Part shown: positions 36,993 to 45,229 of the stretch, in pieces
Position numbering within the stretch: the first letter of the stretch is position 1
Layout of the letters: every line of letters begins with the position of its first letter
Assembly (NCBI RefSeq): GCF_025980345.1
Contig: NZ_JAPDUI010000017.1
Location: 1 to 64,000 of the forward strand
Direction: 5' to 3'
Origin: Arenimonas sp. GDDSR-1
GTDB taxonomy: Bacteria > Pseudomonadota > Gammaproteobacteria > Xanthomonadales > Xanthomonadaceae
DNA length: 64,000 nucleotides
The notes under the pieces: model-generated
Told to the model about the DNA's origin: nothing
The model's input: the letters and a program-made list of their open reading frames with translations, nothing else
The model's database searches: none
Program-made: the position numbers and the translations under genes

Positions 36993-37744
36993 GGCGCGGC
37001 AAGTTCCTTTTCGATGGCCGCGAGCAGTTCAGCGGTTTCCTCGTTGATATCGCTCATCAGATGGTACTGGGTAATCGCCCACTCGCGCTGGCTGCGCAGG
37101 TAGGCCGCAAACCCCGGGTTTTCCCGTGCCAACGCCACGATTTCGGCAGCCGGCCGCTGATCGAACACCGATAGGCCCAACGGATACTGATCACGAGCCC
37201 CGTCGTTCCGGAAAGGGCGCAATACATTCGACTGGACATCCAGCAGGCTGTCGAAATTGCCGTAATAGGCCTGAATCTGATGTGCGAGTTTGCGGTTCTT
37301 CAGAAGCCCGAGGCGGCCGGAACTTATCAGGGATTCGTAGCCGTTGCGAGAACGCACCGAGATCCTCACCAGATTCACCGCGCCCATCAGGTGATCCAGC
37401 TGTTCGGGCGGAAACGCTTCGGCCGGCGGTGCTTCCCAACGCTCGCTGGCACGCACGAGAGTCACCGGCAGGCGGATTCCGAACGCCTGATCGTAAATGT
37501 AATCGACGGCGGCAATACGCAGTTTGGCCGAATCTTCCAGCTCATCGCGTATGGCAAGATGCATCCGGAGGTCCTGGGCGATTTCGGTCAGATGGCCGCG
37601 CACCAATTCACGCTCCACCCGGGCTTCCTTCCAGTTCGCCACTTGAATGCCGAGATAAACGCCGACCACCAGCAACACGAATTCGATGCCGATGGCCATC
37701 CAGTTCTGTTCTTTCAGGGATTGCGACAGGCGACGGAGGATCAT
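36989..37744 (-). CDS. DUF6090-like membrane-anchored protein, array member 4
   Basis: 251 aa. Same anchor as its neighbours (EQNWMAIGIEFVLLVVGVYL). The family block is NGYESLISSGRLGLLKNRKL. This is the only member without any cysteine, so the disulfide proposed for the others is missing, and its C-terminal 100 residues (VALARENPGFAAYLRSQREW) are correspondingly divergent. It starts ATGA-overlapped with member 3 and overlaps member 5 in the same way. Confidence 0.82.
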   Translation of the reverse strand: MILRRLSQSLKEQNWMAIGIEFVLLVVGVYLGIQVANWKEARVERELVRGHLTEIAQDLRMHLAIRDELEDSAKLRIAAVDYIYDQAFGIRLPVTLVRASERWEAPPAEAFPPEQLDHLMGAVNLVRISVRSRNGYESLISSGRLGLLKNRKLAHQIQAYYGNFDSLLDVQSNVLRPFRNDGARDQYPLGLSVFDQRPAAEIVALARENPGFAAYLRSQREWAITQYHLMSDINEETAELLAAIEKELAAP

Positions 37745-38526
37745 GGATTTTCCTTGGCCATGGCGAGGATGTTGTTCCTGACATCATCGCTCAGAAACAG
37801 CTGGGCATTGCTCAACTGGGACTTGATGTCCCCGATACGGAGTCTCAGCAATTCGATGAAATCGGGATTCGAGCGCAATATGCCGGCGGCTCTGTCGATT
37901 TCATCAGATGAAAGGCCGGTGGTACAGGCATAATCAAGCGAGGTATCGATTCTGTCATAGTTTCCGACATCCTGGGGCAGATCGCCGCATTTGCTGCCGA
38001 TGGCAGTCTGGACCTTCAACGGAATCTTCATCCGGAAGGCAATCCGGTATCTTGAATTGATGCCCTCGGACTTCAGGTTTTCATAGGCCACGCTGTTGTA
38101 GACCTCAAGCGCGGTTTTTCGCAGCATCGGATCCTTGATCAGGCCAAGCGACCCCGTCGAAGTCAGCTCGTCATAGGTCGACCGGTGTCGAACGGCTTCA
38201 CCGTACTGGGTGGCGCGGTAGGCGGCGATGATCAGCGCCTCGTTCGACAACTGCGCATCGCCCTCCAGAGCATCCAGCGTTCTTTCGGCGTTGCTCAGGA
38301 CATTGCCGTAATACCCATTCAGGGAAATATAGTTCCACGCTTCGGTTTTCAGGTCCTCGCGGAGCCGGCCGGTGAATATTTCGGATTGTTTGCTGGACAC
38401 ACGCTCCGCATTCCAGTTGCTCACCTGGATGCCCAAAACCACACCGCTCACCAGCAGAACGAACTCGATGACGATGGCGGTCCAATTCTGTTCTCTTAGG
38501 CTCTGTGCCAGCCGGCGAAGCATCAT
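37741..38526 (-). CDS. DUF6090-like membrane-anchored protein, array member 3
   Basis: 261 aa. The anchor differs most at the N-terminus (MMLRRLAQSLREQNWTAIVIE) but keeps the helix and the QVSNWNAERV exit. A soluble domain follows with STYDELTSTGSLGLIKDPML and a CGD...C pair 20 residues apart, then LSSDEIDRAAGILRSNPDF. It resembles member 1 more than members 4 or 5 in the soluble part (EALIIAAYRATQYGEA versus EQLLINAYRATQYKNP). The 4-bp overlaps at both ends are kept. Confidence 0.82.
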   Translation of the reverse strand: MMLRRLAQSLREQNWTAIVIEFVLLVSGVVLGIQVSNWNAERVSSKQSEIFTGRLREDLKTEAWNYISLNGYYGNVLSNAERTLDALEGDAQLSNEALIIAAYRATQYGEAVRHRSTYDELTSTGSLGLIKDPMLRKTALEVYNSVAYENLKSEGINSRYRIAFRMKIPLKVQTAIGSKCGDLPQDVGNYDRIDTSLDYACTTGLSSDEIDRAAGILRSNPDFIELLRLRIGDIKSQLSNAQLFLSDDVRNNILAMAKENP

Positions 38527-39296
38527 CGAACGCCTTCCTTGATTGCGGCAACGATAGGAACAATCTGTTTTCTGGTTGAGGCGTAATTGGCGGCTTTGGT
38601 GTCGTTTTCAGCAAGCTGATAGCGCAGCGCCTGCTCCATGCCCGGCGCCGCACGCAGCGCGGCGGCTGCGCGCTCGATGTCCTCGGCCGGCAAGTCGATA
38701 TCGCACGTCCTGGGCAGCCAGGTGAGATTGGCCCGGCCTGTACGCCTGACCTGATCGCCACAGGCCGATTTGATCGCCTCCTGAACCGGATAGGGCATGA
38801 CGCCGCGCATCAATTCGCGGTAATGCGGCCTGGACGTGACCGTCAGTGCATCGGTCCAGTCAAATTCGTAATAAGCGATCAGCAGGTTGCGGGCCTTTTC
38901 GGTACGGACCAGATTGACGGCGCCGGTAGCCACGATTTCATCGAAGGTCGACCGGCTGGACGCCGCCTCCTGCCACTGGCTTGCCTGATAGGCGCTGATG
39001 ACGAATGTCTCGGCATCGACCGAACCCGGTGCCTCGAATTCACTTAAGGCGACTTTTGCATACGTCGCGGTGGTCAGGTAGTACGCCTGCAGCGCATCGA
39101 CATTGTTGATTTCGCTTTCCAGATCGCCGATGAGACGGATGAACAGCTCATCCGCCCGACGCTGCTCAACCCGTGCCGCATTCCAGTTGCTGACCTGTAT
39201 GCCCAGAAACACGCCGGTCACCAGCAGAATGAACTCGATCCAGATGGCGGTCCAGTTCTGTTCCTTAAGCGACTGCGAGAGCCTGCGGAGAATCAT
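38523..39296 (-). CDS. DUF6090-like membrane-anchored protein, array member 2
   Basis: 257 aa. The anchor DNA is nearly identical to member 1, with a 53-bp exact repeat, and the protein starts with the same 30 or more residues. The soluble domain is different: STFDEIVATGAVNLVRTEKA replaces the usual LGLIKD block. The CGD...C pair is 18 residues apart and is followed by IDLPAEDIERAAAALRAAP. The contrast between an identical anchor and a divergent sensor-like domain points to gene conversion or recent duplication of the 5' end. Confidence 0.82.
   Translation of the reverse strand: MILRRLSQSLKEQNWTAIWIEFILLVTGVFLGIQVSNWNAARVEQRRADELFIRLIGDLESEINNVDALQAYYLTTATYAKVALSEFEAPGSVDAETFVISAYQASQWQEAASSRSTFDEIVATGAVNLVRTEKARNLLIAYYEFDWTDALTVTSRPHYRELMRGVMPYPVQEAIKSACGDQVRRTGRANLTWLPRTCDIDLPAEDIERAAAALRAAPGMEQALRYQLAENDTKAANYASTRKQIVPIVAAIKEGVR
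39214..39266 (-). repeat. 53-bp exact repeat, copy in array member 2
   Basis: Identical, as read base by base, to 39993-40045 in member 1. It encodes the membrane helix and part of the preceding cytoplasmic segment. The two genes diverge strongly outside the anchor. Confidence 0.9.
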
Positions 39297-40075
39297 GGCT
39301 GCGCTCCGGTGACCGTCTTCAGTCCCTCTACAATATCGGAATTGTTCACGGTCATATCGAACAGACGGGTGCCGATGTCGGCAATACGCACGCGCAGATA
39401 GGGGACGAATTGCGGATTCGAACGCAATGACTTTGCCGATTTCTCAATCTCATCTTTTGGCAGATCAAGCGTGCACGGGTAATCGATGGCATTGAGAATG
39501 GCCTTGTAATCGCCGCGCGTGACGTAGCGGTCACCGCACTGCCGGGCGAGCGCGCGCTGCATGTCATTGTCGATACTCATCCGGAACGCTTCCCGATAAT
39601 GCGACTTCACGCCCTCCTGCGCAAGACTGTCCATGCTCGGGACGTTGTAGATCCGCATGGCAGTCAGGCGCAATTTCTGATCCTTGATCAACCCGATATT
39701 TCCGGTTGAAATCAATTCGTCGTAAGTCGCCCGGAAACGTTGCGGATTCTTGTATTGCGTGGCGCGGTAGGCGTTGATGAGCAGCTGTTCATCCGACAGC
39801 GGCACTTTGCCGGTAAGCGCATTGACCGTCTTTTCGGCACTGACGAGCACATCGCGGTTGTATTCAATCAGGTATTGGTAAAAAAACGCCTCGTTGCGCA
39901 AATCGGCTTTCAGCCGCTCCGTGAACACCTCAGTCTTCCGCCTGGTTTCCCGTTCCGCATTCCAGTTGGAAACCTGCATACCCAGAAAAACACCGGTCAC
40001 CAGCAGAATGAACTCGATCCAGATGGCGGTCCAGTTCTGTTCCTTCAGTGATTGCGAAAGACGGCGCAGGATCAT
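39293..40075 (-). CDS. DUF6090-like membrane-anchored protein, array member 1 (first)
   Basis: 260 aa, the first gene of the array in transcription order. The anchor EQNWTAIWIEFILLVTGVFL places a short N-terminus in the cytoplasm and about 215 residues outside. The soluble domain has the family block ATYDELISTGNIGLIKDQKL, a CGD...C pair 20 residues apart, and DLPKDEIEKSAKSLRSNPQF. Similar single-span proteins occur in tandem in many Gammaproteobacteria and Bacteroidota; no function is established to my knowledge. A promoter candidate lies about 117 bases upstream. Confidence 0.83.
   Translation of the reverse strand: MILRRLSQSLKEQNWTAIWIEFILLVTGVFLGMQVSNWNAERETRRKTEVFTERLKADLRNEAFFYQYLIEYNRDVLVSAEKTVNALTGKVPLSDEQLLINAYRATQYKNPQRFRATYDELISTGNIGLIKDQKLRLTAMRIYNVPSMDSLAQEGVKSHYREAFRMSIDNDMQRALARQCGDRYVTRGDYKAILNAIDYPCTLDLPKDEIEKSAKSLRSNPQFVPYLRVRIADIGTRLFDMTVNNSDIVEGLKTVTGAQP
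39993..40045 (-). repeat. 53-bp exact repeat, copy in array member 1
   Basis: Direct repeat of 39214-39266 in the same codon positions, 779 bp apart. It could mediate unequal crossing-over that changes the number of array members. Confidence 0.9.
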
Positions 40076-40191
40076 GACGCAGCCCCGGACCGGTCCTGAC
40101 CAGGATGCTGCCGCTTGCCGCGTGTGCAGTAAGGGTTCCCCATCGACATCCCCCGATGTCCCTGCAGGGCGGAATCGCGCTGCAAGAGCCT

Positions 40192-40222
40192 ATAGTACCT
40201 GAGTTTTCAGGGGCGATTTCAA
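40192..40222 (-). promoter_or_regulatory. Candidate promoter of the DUF6090-like array
   Basis: On the minus strand TTGAAA, 19 bp, TACTAT. Box quality is good but spacing is 2 bp long. The predicted leader is about 110 bases. It lies in the 193-bp gap between the array and the upstream amidotransferase-like gene, the largest gap within the minus-strand block between 36.2 and 52.6 kb, so the array may be transcribed on its own. No clear terminator was seen in the gap. Confidence 0.45.
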
Positions 40223-40268
40223 GGCTTTTTCTTGATGGCCAGGCTTCCGGCAGGACGATTTGGACGAA

Positions 40269-42002
40269 CTACATGCCGCGCCCGAGCCGGCTTCGCTCCA
40301 TCCACCACAGCAGGCTGCTGGCCAGCACCCAGCCGAGGAACCACGGCCAAGGCGAGCCTGGCACCGGCACGCGTGATGCCATGGCCGCATCCGGAGCAGG
40401 CGTGACCAGTTTCAGCGTGGCGGCACGGCTCAGGCTGCGGCGGAGCGCTTCGCCTTCTTTCGGGGAGTGGACATAAAACGGCAACTGGTTTTCGTCGCTG
40501 TAAAGCGTGTACCAGCCCGCGGCCTGCGGCCAGAATCCGGCGCAGCCCCGGTTGCTTCCGGTGGTTTCAACACTGAGCGCCTGACGCTCGCTATCGGTCT
40601 GAACCGTGGCGCCGGGCTGCAACTGACAGAACACCATGCGCTCTTGCGGCCAGGCCAGATCTCCACGCCGAACCGGCGGCATTTCCGTCTGCGGACGCGC
40701 CAACATCGAAACCAGATCACTCCAGATCCGGCTATGGGCATCACCGTATCCGGCCAATGCCAGACGGAAGCTGTCCGATAAGAGCAGTACGCCGACACGG
40801 CCATTGCCCTGCGCCCGCCAGAGGGCCAAAGGTTCGCCCTGTGTGCCCGTCAGTACAATCCGGGCATCGGCAGCGCTGACGCGCACCGGCTGCCGGGTCA
40901 GTGTCGGCCAATCGGCGCTTCCGGCATCCGGCGTCAGCTGCACGCTCTGGGTCAGCGTCGCCGCGTCGATGCGCAGTCCCATCTGCCGGAAATCCGCCGC
41001 CGTCTGCGCCGACATCGGGCCGGTGACACGCAGCAGCAACCCAAGACCGTTTGCAACGGCTTCACGGATATTGCGCCGCTGACCGGCATCGAAATTCTGC
41101 CAGGCGCGTTCGTCGACGATCAGCATGTCCTGCTCGGCCAATGTTTCGGCCCGGATTGCGGAATCTTCGGTACGCACCGCCATGCCCGGTCCGAGGGCGA
41201 TATGGCTTTGCAGCTGCAGCCCCGCATCCAGTGCCCAGCGCCGGAGCGACTTCAGATCGGGCCCGGGGCCACCGGCATGACTGAGCAGTTTCATTGCCGT
41301 CGGTTGACTGACCGCAACCGGGACCGTGAAGTTCTCCCTGATCTTACCGGCGGAATCCAAGACCCGCAGTTGATAATTCACCCGCCCGGCGGCGCGTGCG
41401 ATATCGGACAGTGCGGCCTGCCCGGAGGCATCGACGGCTTTGGCATCAACCAATGCGCCGGAAGGGTCCCGCAGTTCGACCCGCGCATCGGCCATGCCGG
41501 ACACGCGGATGCGCAAGAGCCAACGGTGCCCGGTGCTGATCGATTCCGGCATCCAGAAATCGGTCAGTCCAATCGGCGGCGCGGAGGGCAGAAACCGGAC
41601 GCCCCGACCCGCCACGGCTTCGCGGTCACGCGCGGGCAGGCCGTCGCCGACGATGAGCAATTGTCCGATGTCGGGCGATCGACGGAGCAAACTGGCCAGA
41701 TCCGGAACGCGTGGCACCGCCAGCCCTGCCGGCGCTTCCGGCAAAGCGACGCGCTGGCCGACAGGAAGATTTCCGACGGTATCTGAGCCGGCCGTCATCA
41801 CCATGCGCTGGCCGACAGGCACCTGCCGCGTTGGTGGAATCAATGCGTAATACAGCATCAGCGCCGAAATAACGCTCAAGAGCAGCAATGCACCGGTGCG
41901 CCATGGGCGGAATGCATGGCGGCGCGCGGAAAGTAGAATCAGCGCCGCGCTGATCAGAACGGCAATCCCGAGCACAACCGCCAGTAGCGTCGATGACATC
42001 AT
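40269..42002 (-). CDS. Membrane protein with glutamine-amidotransferase-like domain
   Basis: 577 aa. Two N-terminal helices (STLLAVVLGIAVLISAAL and TGALLLLSVISALMLYY) and one C-terminal helix (PWPWFLGWVLASSLLWW) bracket a large periplasmic part. That part resembles the class-I glutamine-amidotransferase-like fold found in membrane proteins beside MoxR/DUF58 genes (QLLIVGDGLPARDREAV, later GVLLLSDSFRLALAGYGDAH). A CARDB/carboxypeptidase-regulatory-like beta domain (about residues 165-215) is also possible. Enzyme activity is not expected. It ends the MoxR-type operon and overlaps the DUF4175 gene by ATGA. Confidence 0.75.
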   Translation of the reverse strand: MMSSTLLAVVLGIAVLISAALILLSARRHAFRPWRTGALLLLSVISALMLYYALIPPTRQVPVGQRMVMTAGSDTVGNLPVGQRVALPEAPAGLAVPRVPDLASLLRRSPDIGQLLIVGDGLPARDREAVAGRGVRFLPSAPPIGLTDFWMPESISTGHRWLLRIRVSGMADARVELRDPSGALVDAKAVDASGQAALSDIARAAGRVNYQLRVLDSAGKIRENFTVPVAVSQPTAMKLLSHAGGPGPDLKSLRRWALDAGLQLQSHIALGPGMAVRTEDSAIRAETLAEQDMLIVDERAWQNFDAGQRRNIREAVANGLGLLLRVTGPMSAQTAADFRQMGLRIDAATLTQSVQLTPDAGSADWPTLTRQPVRVSAADARIVLTGTQGEPLALWRAQGNGRVGVLLLSDSFRLALAGYGDAHSRIWSDLVSMLARPQTEMPPVRRGDLAWPQERMVFCQLQPGATVQTDSERQALSVETTGSNRGCAGFWPQAAGWYTLYSDENQLPFYVHSPKEGEALRRSLSRAATLKLVTPAPDAAMASRVPVPGSPWPWFLGWVLASSLLWWMERSRLGRGM

Positions 42003-44092
42003 GGTTGGCGTTCCTTTTGCAGTGCCCGTTGATAGGGACTTTCAACCGGCTGCAGACGCCGTGCTTTCGGCACGGCGGGCGGCTTGGCCAATACCGGCCA
42101 GAGCAGCGCTTTGACCGCTTCGCGGCAGCTGCGGCAATCGGGCCGGCTCTCCATTTCCGCCAGCGCCACTTTCAGACCCAGGGCATCGGGCAGGCGATCG
42201 CCATGATCGGCCATCCAGGTTTTCAAATCGGCCGTCTTCGGCGGATCCGCCGCATCGAGACTTTGCCAGAACGCCAGCAGCGGAGCGTCCTCGCGCACGG
42301 CGGCACGCAACTCGTCGTCGGGCGCCTTGAAACCGCTACGGTCGCCGCTGAGCCGCCGGCTTTCATCGATCGGCGGCAATTCGGGACCGACACGGGCCAG
42401 ATAGATCCGTTCAGCCTGTTGCACTTTCTTGATGAAGGCCAGAGCCCGGTATTCAAAGGGCAGCGCCTTGGCCGGTTCGGCCTGCCGCAGGTGCAGCTCG
42501 GCCTGCCACATTTCATTCAATGCCGAGCGCAGCAAGGATTTGGTTCCGGCATCGAGCAAGGTAGCGGCCTCCGGAATGTCATGCGTGTGTCCGAACTGCT
42601 CGAGGATGCTCTGATCGGAAACGGTTGCCGATTTTTCCGGCGCCTTGCCGCCGCCGTGGTCGTGACCGTCATCCGCGTGGTGCCCGCCGTCCTCCGACGG
42701 CGGTTCCGGGGTTTCGGATTCTTCGCCGAGGAACTGGCCGTAACGCAACCGAAGAACGCGCTGATCGACGCCGATGGTATCGGATCGGATTTCGAATTGC
42801 TCCCGGCTGAGTTTCTTCTTCTCGGCCAGCAGCTTTTCGGTGTCGATGATGATCTGGCGCTGGCTGCGGAAATAAGCCGGCATCACTTTTTTCAGCATGC
42901 CTTCGACGCCGCTGGCCTCATAGGCGTCTTCGACCGGCCAGCGCAGGATATACGCGGCGCTGACGGTGCTGTTGGCCTGCGGCCGGCGCCGGTCACCGAC
43001 GCGGAACTGCACAATCAGATCATCGCCGGCCTGCATGCCCAGCGCGGCCAGATCCAGCGTGGCCGCATAGCGCTGCCGTTTTGACGTTCCTTGGCCGATC
43101 AACGCGCGGCTACTGCTTTTGAATTGGATGTTCTCGCCGCTGCCTTGGGCCAATTGAATTTCCATGACCGCATCGGACAGACCGTAATCGTCTTCGGCCT
43201 CCAGCTGCAGCGGCCATGTGCGCTGCCCCGGGGCAAGCAGGCTCAGACTGCGGTCCGGAAGGCTGACGCGCCATTGCGGCGCCTGATCGGGAATGGCATC
43301 CAGACGCTGCCAGGGTTTGTTCTGCGCCTGCCCGTCGATGACCGCCCGGTACACATCCGAAGCCGTCATGACGGCATCCGCTGTCCAGGCATCGCCTTCG
43401 CGGTGCAGATCCACGTTGCGCCCGCTGAAAAACTGCAGCCGCACCTGCCCGGGTTGCGGCGCGAATCGCAATTGCCAGACAATGCGGCTGCCCTCCGGAA
43501 ATTTCGCCGGCAGACCGGTTTCATTCCGCGCAGGAAGTCCGGTGTATGCCGGTGGAATAATCCGAAGATGGGCCTCGATCAACTTTACCGGCGTACGCGC
43601 GACCGACTCCACGGTCGCTTGCGTTTTGAAGCGTCCGGCTTCCTGCGGCTTCGGCCAAAACAATGCGGCGGAAATCATGGCCAAGCTCAGCAGCAGCATT
43701 CCGGAAATCCACGCCATCGGGAACGGCCGGCGCAGATCCTGTTCCGGCAGGGCGGCCAGGCGCTGCTGGATGCGCTGACGCTGCAGGCCGACCAGAGGCG
43801 ATTCGGACGTCTGATGGCCAAACAGCAGATCCGCACTGTTTTCCAGAACAGGCAAGGCATCCAGACGCCTGATCAGCCACGCGTTATCCAGGCGCTGCAG
43901 CCGATGCCGCAGAATCAATCCGAACAGCGCGAGCGCAGCACCCAGAAAAACCCAGGCGGCAATCGCGCCGACACTTTTCCCGAGGAGGTAACACGCCGCC
44001 GCCAATGGCGGAAGACCGATTGCCAGAACGACGCCGACCTCACGCCAACGGGCCTGTGTGAGCCAACGCAGGGGACGCACAGGAACCGTCAT
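41999..44092 (-). CDS. DUF4175 domain membrane protein
   Basis: 697 aa from ATG 44092 (MTVPVRPLRW), which overlaps the upstream stop in ATGA; the longer ORF lacks support. Two N-terminal helices and a third at about residues 135-155 precede a long soluble region with LIEAHLRIIPPAYTGLPAR and LQLEAEDDYGLSDAVMEI, typical of DUF4175. A His/Asp/Gly-rich loop (GGHHADDGHDHGGG) lies near residue 485 and could bind metal. The C-terminus has a CRSC pair. DUF4175 proteins are usual partners of MoxR/DUF58/BatA-like operons; their role is unknown. Confidence 0.85.
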   Translation of the reverse strand: MTVPVRPLRWLTQARWREVGVVLAIGLPPLAAACYLLGKSVGAIAAWVFLGAALALFGLILRHRLQRLDNAWLIRRLDALPVLENSADLLFGHQTSESPLVGLQRQRIQQRLAALPEQDLRRPFPMAWISGMLLLSLAMISAALFWPKPQEAGRFKTQATVESVARTPVKLIEAHLRIIPPAYTGLPARNETGLPAKFPEGSRIVWQLRFAPQPGQVRLQFFSGRNVDLHREGDAWTADAVMTASDVYRAVIDGQAQNKPWQRLDAIPDQAPQWRVSLPDRSLSLLAPGQRTWPLQLEAEDDYGLSDAVMEIQLAQGSGENIQFKSSSRALIGQGTSKRQRYAATLDLAALGMQAGDDLIVQFRVGDRRRPQANSTVSAAYILRWPVEDAYEASGVEGMLKKVMPAYFRSQRQIIIDTEKLLAEKKKLSREQFEIRSDTIGVDQRVLRLRYGQFLGEESETPEPPSEDGGHHADDGHDHGGGKAPEKSATVSDQSILEQFGHTHDIPEAATLLDAGTKSLLRSALNEMWQAELHLRQAEPAKALPFEYRALAFIKKVQQAERIYLARVGPELPPIDESRRLSGDRSGFKAPDDELRAAVREDAPLLAFWQSLDAADPPKTADLKTWMADHGDRLPDALGLKVALAEMESRPDCRSCREAVKALLWPVLAKPPAVPKARRLQPVESPYQRALQKERQP

Positions 44093-45229
44093 GCCGGCGG
44101 GCTCCGCGCCGGCCGCGTGGCCAGCACGCGTTCGGCAAGAAACAACAGGGCAATGGCCATCATCAGCCACGGCTGCAGTGGCTGCGGATCGGGAATGGTT
44201 CGCGCGGCGCCGGTACGGGGTCGCTGATTCAACGCCGATGCCGTGTCGGGCTGAGGCATTGCCGTCAGCACCGCCTGTAATTGATCGGGAAAGGCGGCAT
44301 CAAGCAGTTGCGGCGTCTGCGAACCGTTCAAGGGCTGTCGCCACTGCAATATGCGGCCTTCGCCCAAGGCCTGCTGCTCAAGCAGGATGCTACCGTCTTC
44401 CGTGCGCCAAAGCACGTCAGACATGCCGGCATCGGTTAGCGCATCCGGCGCGAGCATGAGCGTACCGCCCGCCCGCCGTTTCCGGAATTTTGCCGGCGGA
44501 CAGAACCACCCAGATCCGCGCCGATGCCGGTGGCGTAGCCTCCGCGGCAAGCAAGGGCAGATCGCGTTGCTGCGCCTCCGGCAGCTGCGCCTGCCAGACC
44601 CGGTAGGCCGCGCGGAAATAGCGCGCACGGTCTGCATTTGCAGGATCGGCAGTCAGCACCATGGCCGGAACTTCAGGCTGCGACGCGGTCTCGCGCGTCC
44701 GGCCTTTGACCACCCGCCATTCCACCGCACGCTGCAAGCGAGGCCGCTCGGCATCCCAACCATGCAGGCGTTCCGGCACCAGTACCGTCAAGCGGGTTTT
44801 GGCCGGTAGTCGTGCATCCAGTTCGCGCAGCAGACTGGCCACCGGAACCGCTGTCGGCGGCAGTGGACGGTCCGCTTCGGGAAAGCCGGGCGCCAGCCAA
44901 TGCCTGCTCACCGAGGACCCCGAGGGCAGCTCGGCATCAGGTGGCCAGATGACGCCCGGCACCGCCACCAGCCAATGCGCCGGAGCCGACGTGTGCTGAC
45001 GGACGGGAATCGCCAGAAAAAGTACAAGCAGCGCCAGCAGAAGCAGGCGAAGCAGCAGCAACAGCCATTCCTGCACGATCGGCTGACGCCGTGGACGGAA
45101 ACGGGCCTGCAGCCAGCGCAAGGCGGCAAAATCGGTGCGCTGCTGCTGTGAGCGTCGGCTCAGATGGATCAGCACCGGCAGCGCCAAGGCCAGCAAGGCC
45201 AGAAATGCGGAAGGCAGCAGGAAATTCAT
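44089..45229 (-). pseudogene. BatA-like membrane protein gene interrupted by a frameshift
   Basis: The N-terminal reading frame (ORF 44417-45229, MNFLLPSAFLALLALALPVLIHL) has the double-helix BatA/aerotolerance N-terminal region and RTDFAALRWL. It reads RIWVVLSAGKIPETAGG and then leaves frame. The continuation is in another frame (TLMLAPDALTDAGMSDVLW onward, in ORF 44089-44637) and ends in a membrane helix. The switch falls at GGGCGGGCGG on the minus strand. Removing one GGGC unit restores a single frame of 378 codons, so a 4-bp duplication is the simplest cause. Neighbouring overlaps (ATGA at both ends) fit the joined gene. Alternatives are a sequencing error or a natural frameshift. Confidence 0.8.
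44467..44477 (-). repeat. GGGC tandem unit at the frameshift site
   Basis: Plus strand GCCCGCCCGCC: two and three-quarter copies of a 4-bp unit located exactly where the BatA-like frame breaks. Slippage here shifts the frame. Confidence 0.8.

Noticed and set aside
36225-40075. Toxin-immunity or phage-defence cassette
   Set aside because: The tandem single-span proteins could suggest an immunity array, but there is no nuclease, toxin, secretion or integrase gene nearby, and the sequence composition matches the rest of the window.
44467-44477. Phase-variable simple repeat
   Set aside because: Only two and three-quarter copies of a 4-bp unit are present, too few for efficient slippage of the usual contingency-locus kind. 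I kept the frameshift itself as a finding but do not claim phase variation.
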